Assembly (NCBI GenBank): GCA_023384675.1
Contig: JAHDVK010000009.1
Coordinates: forward strand, 62,001 to 126,000
Reading direction: 5' to 3'
Length of the DNA stretch: 64,000 nt
DNA from: Bryobacteraceae bacterium
GTDB lineage: Bacteria > Acidobacteriota > Terriglobia > Bryobacterales > Bryobacteraceae
Shown here: piece by piece, positions 15,806 through 24,258 of the stretch
Layout: every line of letters starts with the position of its first letter
Position numbering within the stretch: the stretch's first letter is position 1
Notes under the pieces: generated by a model
Databases searched by the model: none
What the model was told of the DNA's origin: nothing
Seen by the model: the letters and a program-made list of their open reading frames with translations, nothing else
Position numbers and translations under genes: made by a program

Positions 15806-17737
15806 TCAGCCTTCAAACATCGGCCCGCCGCGCCAGGCGGGATAGCCGTAGCCGTTGACGTACACGATGTCAATGTCGGAAGCGCGCAGCGCGATGCCCT
15901 CTTCGATCACCTTGCGCCCTTCGGCGCGCAGGGCTTCGACACAGCGGTCCACAATGTCGCGCGCCGCAAAGGTGCGGTGGGCGATGCCGCGTTCCTCGGA
16001 CCAGGCGCGGACGACCTTCTCCACGCCAGGATCCGAGCTGCGGCGGTTGCCCTGCCACAAATACCAGCCGCGGCCGTTCTTCTGGCCCAGGCGGCCGGCT
16101 TCTACGAGCGCATCCTCCACCGTGGGCGGCAGGCCCGCTTCGCGGCGGATGGCGTGGCCGATGTCGAGGCCGGCGAGGTCGCCCACGGCCAGCGGACCCA
16201 TCGCCATGCCGAACTGTTCGAGGGCCTGGTCCACCACCCACGGCAACGCGCCTTCCTGGACACACTGAATCGCGGCTTCGCGGTAAGGCGCGAACATGCG
16301 GTTGCCGATGAAGCCGAAGCGGTTTCCGGCCACGACGGCGATTTTGCGTAAGCGGCGCGCCAGTTCCATGGCGGTCGCAATCACTTCGGGGCTGGTGTCC
16401 GCTCCGCGCACCACCTCGAGCAAGCGCATCACATTCGCCGGCGCGAAGAAATGCAACCCCAGGACGTCGGGCGGGCGGTTCGTCGCGGCGGCGAGCGCGT
16501 CGATATCGAGAGTGGAGGTGTTCGACGCCAGCAGGCAGCCTTCCGGAGCCACCGCGTCGAGTTCCGCAAACACGGCGCGCTTCAGCTCGAGGTTTTCGCT
16601 GACCGCCTCCACGATGAGGCCGGCATCGGCGAACTCCTTCACGCTTGCCGCGGCCTGGATCCGGGCCAGGCGGCGCGCGGCCTCCTCGGCTGGCAGGCGG
16701 CCCTGTTGTTCGGCGTTTTCGTAGTGGCGGCGGATCCAGGCCATCGCGGCCTCGAGCGCGGCGGGCGAGGAGTCGCTCAATTGGACTGGCAGCCCGGCAT
16801 TGGCGAAGCAGAGCGCGATGGCGCGCCCCATCGTGCCCGCGCCCAGGATCGCCGCGCGCCGGACCTCGCGCGTCTTGGTTCCTTTGGGCACGAAAGGCAG
16901 CTTCGCCGTTTCGCGCTCCGAGAAAAAGAGATGGATCAGCGCCTTCGCCTGCGGCCCCGTGAGCAGCGACTGGAAGATCCGGGCTTCAAACGCCAGGCCT
17001 TCGTCGAAATCGAAGATATCCGCGGCGCACACCACTTCGAGAGCCGACAATGGAGCGGCGTGGCCGCGCATGCGGCGGCGGGCTTCGTCGCGGATCTTCT
17101 CGATGACGTGTTCTTCCGCGGATTGGAGCGTCAGGTCGCGCGTGCGGCGCGGCGCTTGCAGCGTGCGCGCATAGGCCATGGCGCCGGTCGGCAAGTCGCC
17201 GTCGATCAGGGCATCCACCAGACCCAACTCGCTCGCTTCGCGGGCCGCAATGGGATTGCCGAAGACGCACATTCGCAGCGCGCGCTCCACACCCACCAGG
17301 CGCGGCAGCCGCTGCGTGCCTCCCGCGCCCGGTATCAGTCCAAGCTTTACTTCGGGCTGGCCCAGTTGGGTGGAGGGCGCGGCCACGCGGTAGTGTCCGG
17401 CCATTGCTACCTCCAGACCTCCGCCCAGGGCGCTCCCGTGCAGCGCCATCACCACTGGTTTGGGCGCGTTCTCGATGCGATCGAGCAGCGGATTCAGGCT
17501 CAGCATCGGCCGTTCGCCGGCGATGATCTTGGGAAACTCGCGAATATCCGCGCCCGCGATGAAAGTCTTGCCCGCCCCGATGACGACGATCGCGCGCACC
17601 TCTTCATCGGCCGCTCCCGCCTCGACCCCTTCGACGATGCCCTCCAAAACGCCGGGCGAAAGCGCGTTCACGGGCGGGTTGTCGATGGTGACCACCAGCA
17701 CGCCGTTGTCGCGAGTCCAGGTGACGGGGTTGCTCAT
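15806..17737 (-). CDS. Bifunctional enoyl-CoA hydratase / 3-hydroxyacyl-CoA dehydrogenase (FadB/MFE-type)
   Basis: Two steps of beta-oxidation in one 643-residue chain. N-terminal crotonase domain (about 1-190): NPPVNALSPG, FIAGADIREF, ALGGGLEVAMAGHYRVA and the GLIPGAGGTQRLPRLVG loop. NAD-binding dehydrogenase domain from about 300: AAILGAGTMGRAIALCFANAG, ASNTSTLDIDALA, GLHFFAPANVMRLLEVV with the catalytic His, and GNRFGFIGNRMF. Domain order is that of peroxisomal-type MFE-1. The start at 17737 (MSNPVTWTRDNGV) is chosen over 17821 because homology begins there. The protein stops at WRGGPMFEG; relatives continue some 40-60 residues beyond this RGGPMF motif, so the C-terminus is short. It diverges from the thioesterase gene. 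Confidence 0.9.
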   Translation of the reverse strand: MSNPVTWTRDNGVLVVTIDNPPVNALSPGVLEGIVEGVEAGAADEEVRAIVVIGAGKTFIAGADIREFPKIIAGERPMLSLNPLLDRIENAPKPVVMALHGSALGGGLEVAMAGHYRVAAPSTQLGQPEVKLGLIPGAGGTQRLPRLVGVERALRMCVFGNPIAAREASELGLVDALIDGDLPTGAMAYARTLQAPRRTRDLTLQSAEEHVIEKIRDEARRRMRGHAAPLSALEVVCAADIFDFDEGLAFEARIFQSLLTGPQAKALIHLFFSERETAKLPFVPKGTKTREVRRAAILGAGTMGRAIALCFANAGLPVQLSDSSPAALEAAMAWIRRHYENAEQQGRLPAEEAARRLARIQAAASVKEFADAGLIVEAVSENLELKRAVFAELDAVAPEGCLLASNTSTLDIDALAAATNRPPDVLGLHFFAPANVMRLLEVVRGADTSPEVIATAMELARRLRKIAVVAGNRFGFIGNRMFAPYREAAIQCVQEGALPWVVDQALEQFGMAMGPLAVGDLAGLDIGHAIRREAGLPPTVEDALVEAGRLGQKNGRGWYLWQGNRRSSDPGVEKVVRAWSEERGIAHRTFAARDIVDRCVEALRAEGRKVIEEGIALRASDIDIVYVNGYGYPAWRGGPMFEG

Positions 17738-17768
17738 GAGTGCGGCTCCACTTTGCCATACTACTGTT

Positions 17769-18179
17769 TTGAGAACCCGTCCGCTCTCCCGTGCGCAACT
17801 CACCGCGATGATCGGGCGCATGCCCTTTAACGACCTGCTCGGTCTGCGCGTGCTGCGCGTCTATCGCGATGGGCTGACGATGGAAATGGAAGTCACCCCG
17901 CGAGTTCACAATATTCTCGGCACGCTGCACGGCGGCGCCACCGCCACGCTGATCGACGCCGCCGTGGGCGTCGCCATCATCGGCCACTTTGGCGGGCAGC
18001 GGCTCACAACCACCGTCGATCTGAAGGTGAACTACCTGCGGCCGGTGACGTCGGGCAAGGTGCGTGCGCGGGCGCGCTTCGTGAAGATGGGCAAGACACT
18101 GGTGGTGAGTTCCTGCGAGGTGAAGGACGCGCACGGCCACCTGATCGCCACCGCGCTGGTCACCTATATGCTGCTATGA
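17769..18179 (+). CDS. Hotdog-fold acyl-CoA thioesterase (PaaI-like)
   Basis: A protein of about 136 residues of the PaaI/4HBT hotdog superfamily, which hydrolyses acyl-CoA thioesters. The signature helix reads VHNILGTLHGGATATLIDAAVGVA, followed by TTTVDLKVNYLRPV and the terminal ATALVTYML strand. The start is uncertain: ATG at 17808 gives 123 residues, but the pre-MPFNDLLG helix (PLSRAQLTAMIGR) is usual in the family, so a TTG at 17769 is preferred. Divergent from the beta-oxidation gene, consistent with acyl-CoA handling, and overlapping the phosphofructokinase start by ATGA. Confidence 0.8.
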   Translation: MRTRPLSRAQLTAMIGRMPFNDLLGLRVLRVYRDGLTMEMEVTPRVHNILGTLHGGATATLIDAAVGVAIIGHFGGQRLTTTVDLKVNYLRPVTSGKVRARARFVKMGKTLVVSSCEVKDAHGHLIATALVTYMLL

Positions 18180-19318
18180 GCAAGCGCGCCATCCTGATCC
18201 ACGGTGGCGGGCCGACCGCGGTGCTGAACGCTTCGCTCGCTGGACTGGCGCTGGAACTGCGCCGGCTCGGCGGGTGGGAATTGCTTGGGGCGCGGTTCGG
18301 CATGGCGGGCTTGTTACAGGAGCATTTGATCGATCTCGACGCTCAGCCCGAGGCGCTGCTCGAAGCGCTGGCGGAAACGCCGGGCTCGGCCATCGGCAGT
18401 TCCAGGAAGCCCTTGGAGGATGAGGATTTCGCGCACGCGGCCGGGATCCTTCACCGCCGCGCCATTGACGCCGTCTTCCTCAATGGCGGCAACGGAACCA
18501 TGCGTACCGCCGCCCGGCTCGAACAAGTCTCCGCCGGACGCCTGCGCGTGATCGGCATCCCGAAGACGATTGACAATGACATCCCCGGCACCGACCATAC
18601 ACCCGGCTACGGCAGCGTGGCGCGCTTTTTCGCCCATGCCGTCCGCGACGCCGGCGAGGACAACCGCTCGCTGCCCTCGCCGGTGATGGTGGTGGAAACG
18701 CTCGGACGCGACACCGGCTGGGTGACCGCCGCCACGGCGCTCGCGCGCACCGAGGAGGACGATGCTCCCCATCTGATCTATTTGCCCGAGCAGCGCGTTC
18801 CGCTGGCGGAGATCTGCGCGGACGTGGAGAGGACGGTGGCCCGCTGGGGTCGCTGCGTGATCGCGGTCTGCGAAGGGCAACTCGACGAGAATGGACTCCC
18901 TTTCGGGGCCGATGTTCAGAAGGACCGCGACGGGATGCAGCGCCTCGCCGCCAATCTCGGCCACCGGCTTGCGCAGTTGATCGAGCAAGCAACCGGGCTG
19001 AGAGCCCGCAGCGAGAAGCCCGGCCTGACCGGGCGTTCGAGCGGTGTGATGGTGTCGCCGCGCGACCGCGCCGACGCCCGGGCGTGCGGGGAGGAAGCAG
19101 CGAGGGCCGCGGGCCGCGGCGAGGCCGGAGTCATGGTTCGCCTGGATCATTCTGGCCGAGCAAGTACGATTTCACTGGGACAAGTGACACCCGGACTGCG
19201 CCAATTCCCCCAGGAATGGATAGCCGGAAGCGGTGCGGGGGTGTCTTCGGAGTTCGTCGAGTGGGTGAAACCCCTCGCGGGTGAGGTTTCCGCGTGGCCT
19301 CGCCTCACAAACTTGTAG
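18176..19318 (+). CDS. 6-phosphofructokinase family enzyme (ATP or pyrophosphate donor unclear)
   Basis: A 380-residue PfkA-superfamily enzyme phosphorylating fructose 6-phosphate. Catalytic motif PKTIDNDIPGTD (Asp133, Asp135) and LGRDTGWVTAATALA are clear. Donor-specificity positions are mixed: Gly107 (E. coli Gly104) is ATP-type, while Lys130 (E. coli Gly124) is PPi-type; the PPi signature GGDD is absent. The usual metal-contacting Asp of GGDGS is Asn106 here (NGGNGTMR). Such Gly/Lys combinations are known from ATP-using members of the PPi-like clade. The ATG overlaps the thioesterase stop. No effector-domain duplication. Enzyme family firm, donor uncertain. Confidence 0.88.
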   Translation: MSKRAILIHGGGPTAVLNASLAGLALELRRLGGWELLGARFGMAGLLQEHLIDLDAQPEALLEALAETPGSAIGSSRKPLEDEDFAHAAGILHRRAIDAVFLNGGNGTMRTAARLEQVSAGRLRVIGIPKTIDNDIPGTDHTPGYGSVARFFAHAVRDAGEDNRSLPSPVMVVETLGRDTGWVTAATALARTEEDDAPHLIYLPEQRVPLAEICADVERTVARWGRCVIAVCEGQLDENGLPFGADVQKDRDGMQRLAANLGHRLAQLIEQATGLRARSEKPGLTGRSSGVMVSPRDRADARACGEEAARAAGRGEAGVMVRLDHSGRASTISLGQVTPGLRQFPQEWIAGSGAGVSSEFVEWVKPLAGEVSAWPRLTNL

Positions 19319-19343
19319 CAATTTTCTACAATCAGACCTCGAA

Positions 19344-19376
19344 GCCTTGATTTGGCAAGGCAATTGCTCGTAGTAA
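19344..19376 (+). promoter_or_regulatory. Inverted repeat and possible promoter before korD
   Basis: GCCTTG-N6-CAAGGC (19344-19361) is an inverted repeat in the 86-base gap before korD. TTGATT at 19347 and TAGTAA at 19371, 18 bases apart, could form a promoter whose -35 lies within the repeat, making the repeat a candidate operator. It could instead end phosphofructokinase transcription, though no T-run follows. Confidence 0.32.
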
Positions 19377-19404
19377 AAGGAAGACCCTGAAGGAGAGGCG
19401 TTTC

Positions 19405-19656
19405 ATGGCTCGAGGCTCCGTTGCCGTTACGACCGAGCGCTGTAAGGGATGCGGGTTCTGTGTAGAATTCTGCCCCACAAAAGTATTAGCGCTTTCATCC
19501 GCATTCAATGCGAAGGGGTATCATGCCCCGTACATGGAAGATCCAGATAAGTGCTCTGGATGCAATCTTTGCGGGATGTATTGTCCCGATTTTGCCATCT
19601 ATGGCTACCGGTTCCCGAAGGAGACGGGCGAACCGGCGGAGGGCAAACAGCAATGA
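19405..19656 (+). CDS. korD: 2-oxoacid:ferredoxin oxidoreductase delta subunit, 2[4Fe-4S] ferredoxin
   Basis: An 83-residue bacterial-type ferredoxin with two clusters: CKGCGFCVEFCP (first) and CSGCNLCGMYCP (second), the spacing of two 4Fe-4S sites. It should pass electrons from the KorAB core to cellular ferredoxin. A strong Shine-Dalgarno AGGAGAGG lies 6 bases before the ATG, the best in this operon. Its stop overlaps the korA ATG (ATGA), supporting one complex. Order D-A-B-C matches the 2-oxoglutarate type more than pyruvate synthase. Confidence 0.92.
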   Translation: MARGSVAVTTERCKGCGFCVEFCPTKVLALSSAFNAKGYHAPYMEDPDKCSGCNLCGMYCPDFAIYGYRFPKETGEPAEGKQQ

Positions 19657-20813
19657 CCCACGCGAATCCCAATTCGGTATTGACCGGCACACATTTCATG
19701 AATGGGGACGCCGCCTGTTGCGAAGGCCTGCTGGCCGCGGGTGCGCGATTTGCCGCAGGCTACCCCATTACCCCTTCGACTGAAGTGGTCGAGCGCTTCG
19801 CCGCACGGACACCGAAGACGGGCGGGCTTTTCATTCAAATGGAGGACGAACTGGCCGCTTCCATCGCCATTCAAGGCATGGTGTGGGCGGGCGAGAAGTC
19901 CTTCACAGTCACCTCCGGCCCCGGTTTCTCGCTGATGATGGAGCACATCGGCTACGCGGCGATGACCGAGACGCCCTGTGTGTTTGTCGACGTGCAGCGC
20001 GGTGGCCCCTCGACCGGTCTGCCTACTCTCCCGGCGCAGGGCGACATGATGCAGGCGCGGTTCGGCTCGCACGGAGATTATCTGACCATCGCGCTGGTGC
20101 CGGATTCGCCGCAGGAATGCTTCGACCTTGCCGTCGAGAGCATGAATCTTGCCGAGCGATTCCGCATCCCCGTGATGTTCATGATGGACGAGTGCGTCGG
20201 TCATATGACCGAGAAGGTCGTAATCCCGCCCGCCGAGCAGATTCCGGTCTATCCGCGCCGCCGCACTACGAAGAAGCCCGGCGAGTATCTGCCGTTCGCG
20301 CCGGGCGAGGATCTGGTGCCCGAGATGGCGCACGCGGGCGAGGGTCACGGCCTGTTCGTGACGGGCCTCACCCACGACGACCGCGGCTATCCGCTGATGA
20401 ATCCGGCCCAGCAGCATAAGCTGGTGAACCGGCTGTTTGACAAGATCCTGCGCGCGGCCGACGACCTCGTGATGGTGGAAGAGGAAGGGATGGAGGACGC
20501 CGAGGCCGTGGTGATCTGCTACGGCATCACGTCACGCGTCGCCCGGCGCGGTATTCAACTCGCGCGGGAAAAAGGCCATAAAGTCGGACTTATGCGCTTG
20601 AAATGCGTTTGGCCCTTCCCCGAGAAACTGGTTCACGGGCTGGCCGGCCGGATGAAAGCGATTGTGGTGCCGGAGCTGAATTTGGGCCAGGTGGTGCTGG
20701 AAGTGGAGCGCTGCGCGGCGGGGCAGTGCCGGGTGATCCGGCTGCCGCACGCGGGCGGGACCGTACATAAGCCGGCCGACATCGTGGCGGCCATCGAAAG
20801 GGGCATGGCATGA
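19653..20813 (+). CDS. korA: 2-oxoacid:ferredoxin oxidoreductase alpha subunit (2-oxoglutarate type)
   Basis: The 386-residue subunit begins MTHANPNSVLTGTHFMNGD; the upstream in-frame ATG at 19551 lies inside korD and is rejected. Pyrimidine-binding/transketolase-like features: AAGARFAAGYPITPSTEVVE, MEDELAASIAIQGMVWAG, SGPGFSLMMEHIGYA and QRGGPSTGLPTLPAQGD, a block conserved in KorA. The C-terminal domain includes EAVVICYGITSRVARRG and PELNLGQVVLEVER. It forms the TPP enzyme with KorB that decarboxylates a 2-oxoacid with CoA and reduces ferredoxin. Overlaps both neighbours by 4 bases. 2-oxoglutarate as substrate is a family-level inference. Confidence 0.93.
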   Translation: MTHANPNSVLTGTHFMNGDAACCEGLLAAGARFAAGYPITPSTEVVERFAARTPKTGGLFIQMEDELAASIAIQGMVWAGEKSFTVTSGPGFSLMMEHIGYAAMTETPCVFVDVQRGGPSTGLPTLPAQGDMMQARFGSHGDYLTIALVPDSPQECFDLAVESMNLAERFRIPVMFMMDECVGHMTEKVVIPPAEQIPVYPRRRTTKKPGEYLPFAPGEDLVPEMAHAGEGHGLFVTGLTHDDRGYPLMNPAQQHKLVNRLFDKILRAADDLVMVEEEGMEDAEAVVICYGITSRVARRGIQLAREKGHKVGLMRLKCVWPFPEKLVHGLAGRMKAIVVPELNLGQVVLEVERCAAGQCRVIRLPHAGGTVHKPADIVAAIERGMA

Positions 20814-21715
20814 GTACGACGGTGGACTTCCCCATTCACAATCCCGTGGAAGACATCCTGCGGATGGACCGGATTCCGACGATCTGGTGTCCGGGCTGCG
20901 GCATCGGAACGTCGGTGAACAGCTTCGCTTACGCACTGTTGAGTACGGGCATCGAACTAAAGAAGGTGGCGATCGTGTCCGGCATCGGCTGCTCGGGCCG
21001 TGTGAGCGGCTACACGAAGATGGATTCGTTCCACGTCACGCACGGCCGCGCGATCCCGTTCGCCACGGGGCTCAAACTCGCGAATCCGGAGCTGACGGTG
21101 GTCGTGTACTCGGGCGACGGCGACCTGACCTCGATCGGCGGCAACCACCTGATCCACGCCGCCCGCCGGAACATGGACCTGCTGGTGGTATGCGTCAATA
21201 ACATGATCTACGCCATGACCGGCGGCCAGGCGGCGGCTACCACGCCCGGCGCGGCGATCAGCACCACCACGCCATACGGCAGCTTCGAGCCCGAACTCAA
21301 CATTGCGCACCTCGTGGATGCAGCGGGCGCCTCATTTGTGGCTCGTTGGACCGTTTTTCACGTCAAAATGCTCGAAAAAACGATGAAAGAGGCGCTCTCC
21401 AAGAAGGGCTTCCGCTTCATCGAGGTATTGTCGCCCTGCCCCACCCTGTACGGCCGGCGCAACAACCTGGCCGACGGACTGGCCGCCATGAAGGACTACA
21501 AGGAGCGCAGCAAGATCCGCAACGGCGCGCCAACGCACGAAACGGCGCTCGTTCAGGGCGGTGAGATTGTCGTCGGCAAGTTCGTGGACCGCGAACGGCC
21601 CGACTACCTGACCCTCATGCGCCAGCAACTGGGAGCTAACTATCACCCGCTGCCGCCTCAGCCGGATGAGAACCCCGAAGCGGGAGTCGCCAAGGAGGAC
21701 TGCTGCTCATGTTGA
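20810..21715 (+). CDS. korB: 2-oxoacid:ferredoxin oxidoreductase beta subunit (TPP-binding)
   Basis: A 301-residue subunit carrying the diphosphate end of the TPP site: IPTIWCPGCGIGTSVNSF, GIGCSGRVSGY, HGRAIPFATGLKLANPEL, and the metal motif GDGDLTSIGGNHLIHAARRNMD. Asn/Met-rich VVCVNNMIYAMTGGQ follows, standard for KorB/PorB. Two cysteines close to the C-terminus (EDCCSC) are extra. It overlaps korA by 4 bases and korC by 7 bases, so all subunits are made together. Compared with pyruvate:ferredoxin oxidoreductase, the separate short chains and the D-A-B-C order favour 2-oxoglutarate. Confidence 0.93.
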   Translation: MSTTVDFPIHNPVEDILRMDRIPTIWCPGCGIGTSVNSFAYALLSTGIELKKVAIVSGIGCSGRVSGYTKMDSFHVTHGRAIPFATGLKLANPELTVVVYSGDGDLTSIGGNHLIHAARRNMDLLVVCVNNMIYAMTGGQAAATTPGAAISTTTPYGSFEPELNIAHLVDAAGASFVARWTVFHVKMLEKTMKEALSKKGFRFIEVLSPCPTLYGRRNNLADGLAAMKDYKERSKIRNGAPTHETALVQGGEIVVGKFVDRERPDYLTLMRQQLGANYHPLPPQPDENPEAGVAKEDCCSC

Positions 21716-22314
21716 CCGAAATTCGCATCGCCGGTTTTGGCGGACAGGGCGTGATTCTGTCCGCGCACGTTCTGGGCCGCGCAGCCGCCATCGGGCAGGG
21801 CGGCTACGCCACGATGACCCAGAACTACGGCCCCGAGGCCCGTGGCGGCGCCGCGAGCGCCGCCCTGGTGGTCAGTGACGAGCCGATCCTGTATCCGTAC
21901 CTGACGGAGCCCGACATCCTGGTCGTCATGTCGCAGGAGGCCTACTCGCGGTTTACTCCGGAGCTGAAGGAAGGCGGCGTGCTGATTGTCGAGCGGGACC
22001 TGGTCCACATGGATTCGAAGGCCTTGGGGCGGCGCGTCTACAGCATACCCGCCACTCGCATCGCCGAGGAATTGGGCAAGAAGATGGTGCTCAATGTCGT
22101 GATGGTGGGATTCCTGTGCGCCATCACGAAGGCGGTGGATCGGGAAGCTTGCCGCGAGGCAGTCAGCGACAGCGTCCCGTCGAGGTTCAAGGAGTTGAAT
22201 CTGAACGCCTTCGACCGCGGCTACGACTACGGCATCGAACTGCTGAAAACGAATCCCGAGCCGACGCGGCAGGGCTCCGTCTCTCACGTGGAGCTCGAAT
22301 CGGCGAATTGGTAG
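21709..22314 (+). CDS. korC: 2-oxoacid:ferredoxin oxidoreductase gamma subunit
   Basis: A 201-residue subunit of the POR gamma family: MLTEIRIAGFGGQGVILSAH with the glycine loop, MTQNYGPEARGGAASAALVVS, and DILVVMSQEAYSRF. It binds CoA in related complexes. ATG at 21709 overlaps the korB stop. After the stop a promoter-like pair precedes the SDR gene, so korC probably ends the operon. Only one set of these genes is in the window and no reverse TCA cycle gene is near, so the direction of use (oxidative TCA step or reductive carboxylation) cannot be told. Confidence 0.92.
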   Translation: MLTEIRIAGFGGQGVILSAHVLGRAAAIGQGGYATMTQNYGPEARGGAASAALVVSDEPILYPYLTEPDILVVMSQEAYSRFTPELKEGGVLIVERDLVHMDSKALGRRVYSIPATRIAEELGKKMVLNVVMVGFLCAITKAVDREACREAVSDSVPSRFKELNLNAFDRGYDYGIELLKTNPEPTRQGSVSHVELESANW

Positions 22315-22337
22315 CCCGCCGCGCTCCCTGCTATCAT
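22308..22337 (+). promoter_or_regulatory. Possible promoter TTGGTA-N18-TATCAT of the SDR gene
   Basis: TTGGTA (22308-22313) and TATCAT (22332-22337) have 18-base spacing and would start transcription near 22344, leaving a short leader with GGAGGA before the TTG start at 22355. Partial matches only. Confidence 0.4.
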
Positions 22338-22354
22338 CGGCAGCGGAGGAGATC

Positions 22355-23167
22355 TTGCGGGAGTTATCGGGAAAAGTTGCGGTGATTACTGGCGCGGCCA
22401 GCGGCATCGGCTTGGCCTTTGCCCAGGCGTGTGCCAAGGAGGGCATGAAGGTCGTGCTCGCCGATATTGCCTCGGAATCCCTGGACGCGGCCGCGGCCGG
22501 GCTGGCCCAGTCTAAGGCCGAAGGAATGGCCATGACGTGTGATGTCGCGAGCGCCGAGGAGATGGAGGAACTCGCCAATGTCGCCTTCGGCAGCTATGGC
22601 GCAGTCCATCTGCTCTGCCTGAACGCCGGAGTCGCAGGCACGGCCGGCCCCTGCTGGGCCGCCAGCGAGGAGGACTGGCGGCGCGATTTGGGCGTGAATC
22701 TGTGGGGAGTAATCCACGGAATCCGTTGCTTTGTTCCGCGTATGATCGAGCAGGGCGGGGAAGGCCACATCGTCGCTACGGCGTCAATCATGGGGGTTCT
22801 GCCCACGCCCATGGCCGCCTCCTATGGCGTTTCCAAAGCGGCGGTGGTCGCGCTGTGCGAAGCGCTTGCGCTTGAACTGGAAGAAGCCGGCAGCCGGATT
22901 GGTGTGAGCGTGGCTTTTCCTGCGGCAGTGGCCACTGGGATCGCCGCGTCGTTGCGGATGGAGGGCGAGGAGGGGGACCGTCTGCGCGCGTCGATCCACG
23001 GCGAATTGCAGCGAGGAATGCCGCCCGATGCCGTCGCCGGGCAGATGCTGGAAGCGGTGCGCGACGGCCGGTTTGCCGTATTCACGCACGGCACAACACT
23101 GGCCGCAGTCCGCCAGCGCATTGAGGGCTTGCTTACGGGCAAACCTCCCCTGCGCAGTGATCTCTAG
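22355..23167 (+). CDS. Short-chain dehydrogenase/reductase (SDR)
   Basis: A 270-residue classical SDR. Cofactor motif VAVITGAASGIGLAFA near residue 8-22 (TGxxxGxG), NAG at LLCLNAGVAG, Ser in VATASIMGVL and catalytic SYGVSKAAV (Tyr-x3-Lys). The acidic residue after beta-2 (VLADIAS) predicts NAD preference. The start is TTG at 22355, supported by GGAGGA 4-9 bases upstream and by the family N-terminus beginning at LSGKVAVITG. Substrate is not evident. It follows korC by 40 bases and converges on the coiled-coil gene. Confidence 0.9.
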   Translation: MRELSGKVAVITGAASGIGLAFAQACAKEGMKVVLADIASESLDAAAAGLAQSKAEGMAMTCDVASAEEMEELANVAFGSYGAVHLLCLNAGVAGTAGPCWAASEEDWRRDLGVNLWGVIHGIRCFVPRMIEQGGEGHIVATASIMGVLPTPMAASYGVSKAAVVALCEALALELEEAGSRIGVSVAFPAAVATGIAASLRMEGEEGDRLRASIHGELQRGMPPDAVAGQMLEAVRDGRFAVFTHGTTLAAVRQRIEGLLTGKPPLRSDL

Positions 23168-23366
23168 CCTGCGATACCCTATCTGCGCTTCAAAACCGTT
23201 GTTTAGAAAGCGATGAACGAAGCAAGAATGATAGCCAGAACAGTGAACTTAAAGTGATTGCGCATTGACAGTGATCTAGTGTGGATTGGTTCCCACTCGT
23301 TTAGATACCGTCAGGGCAGAAAAGTTCCAGGCTCGCAAGAAAAGTGCAGATTTCCTTGGCTGGGCT
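23168..23366. other. Convergent intergenic spacer, largest gap in the window
   Basis: This 199-base stretch is visibly richer in A and T than its neighbours and separates the ends of the SDR and coiled-coil genes. No gene, tRNA or clear terminator is visible; a weak interrupted pairing (AGTGTGG with CCCACT near 23276-23297) is the only structure. Confidence 0.5.
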
Positions 23367-24194
23367 TCACTGCTGGAGCTTGTCGATCGCGGAGCGCGCC
23401 TGTGTATTCAGGCTGGTGAGCGTGCGCAGGTCGTCTTCGGCCGATTGCACGGCGTTGGTGATGCGGGCCAGATCGGTCGCGCCCAGCGGCGTCGGATTAT
23501 CGCGCATGGTATCCAGCCGGAGCGAGAGGGCGCGAAGCTGGTCGGTAACATCGCGGTAGCGGCGCTGCAAGGCGTTGAGCGTGTCTTCGCGGCGCCGGTT
23601 GAGATCCTCCAGTTGACGCAGAGACTGCGCGATCTGAGTGAAGCGCCGGTCGGAGCCGGAGGCTTGATCACGCACGCGCCGCAGCGAAGTCTCCAATTGC
23701 TCCACGCGCTCGGCCTTGCTCTTGAGTTCCGATTCCATCGCCGTGACAACACGCCGGGTGGATTCGAGCTGATCGTTCAGTTTGGCCTCGGCCGCGCTCA
23801 GGCGGCGGTTACTGTCCGTGAGCTGTTCAAGGGCGCCCTCGAGTTCGCTGAACCGCTCCTGGAGGCTCTTGAACTGCTGTTGGAGGGAGTCGTACCGGGT
23901 CTGGAGGGCTGCAAGCTCGCGGACCGCTTCGAGTTTGGCGGCCTCGGCGGGACGAGCGGCAGGGGCGGGCGCGGATGGTTCGAGGCCTTCATCTTCGATT
24001 TGCCTGCGCAGGGCGGCGTTTTCGGACTCCATCTCCGCCGTATGCCGCTCAGAGTCTGTGAGTTGCCGCCGGGCCTCGGCCAATTCCTCGCCGAGCTGCG
24101 ACGCCGTATTCCGGCTCTGTACGAGCAGCATCGAAGCCGCCGCCGCGAGGGTAGCGAACGCCAAGGCCGTGATGCCGGACCGGGAAAACTTCAT
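23367..24194 (-). CDS. Membrane-anchored coiled-coil protein of unknown function
   Basis: A 275-residue protein with one N-terminal hydrophobic segment (about 8-25, ALAFATLAAAASMLLV) and then nearly continuous coiled coil to residue 250, with heptads rich in Leu, Glu, Arg and Gln (for example LQERFSELEGALEQLTDSN). An Ala/Pro-rich break lies at about 72-88. No catalytic domain is seen. Topology suggests an inner-membrane protein with a long periplasmic or cytoplasmic rod. It is the last gene, 64 bases after the VWA protein, in the minus-strand set starting with the outer-membrane barrel, and may be co-transcribed. A TATGAT box lies 12 bases before the ATG, so separate transcription is also possible. 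Confidence 0.72.
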   Translation of the reverse strand: MKFSRSGITALAFATLAAAASMLLVQSRNTASQLGEELAEARRQLTDSERHTAEMESENAALRRQIEDEGLEPSAPAPAARPAEAAKLEAVRELAALQTRYDSLQQQFKSLQERFSELEGALEQLTDSNRRLSAAEAKLNDQLESTRRVVTAMESELKSKAERVEQLETSLRRVRDQASGSDRRFTQIAQSLRQLEDLNRRREDTLNALQRRYRDVTDQLRALSLRLDTMRDNPTPLGATDLARITNAVQSAEDDLRTLTSLNTQARSAIDKLQQ

Positions 24195-24258
24195 ACCGGG
24201 AACTCCATCATAACGGGTTCGGTTCTCAAAAGCCGCCTACGGGGCTAACTCCTTCCTT

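Noticed and set aside
19405-22314. Pyruvate:ferredoxin oxidoreductase
   Set aside because: Gene order and subunit features (short ferredoxin first, separate alpha/beta/gamma) fit the 2-oxoglutarate type better, though substrate remains unproven.
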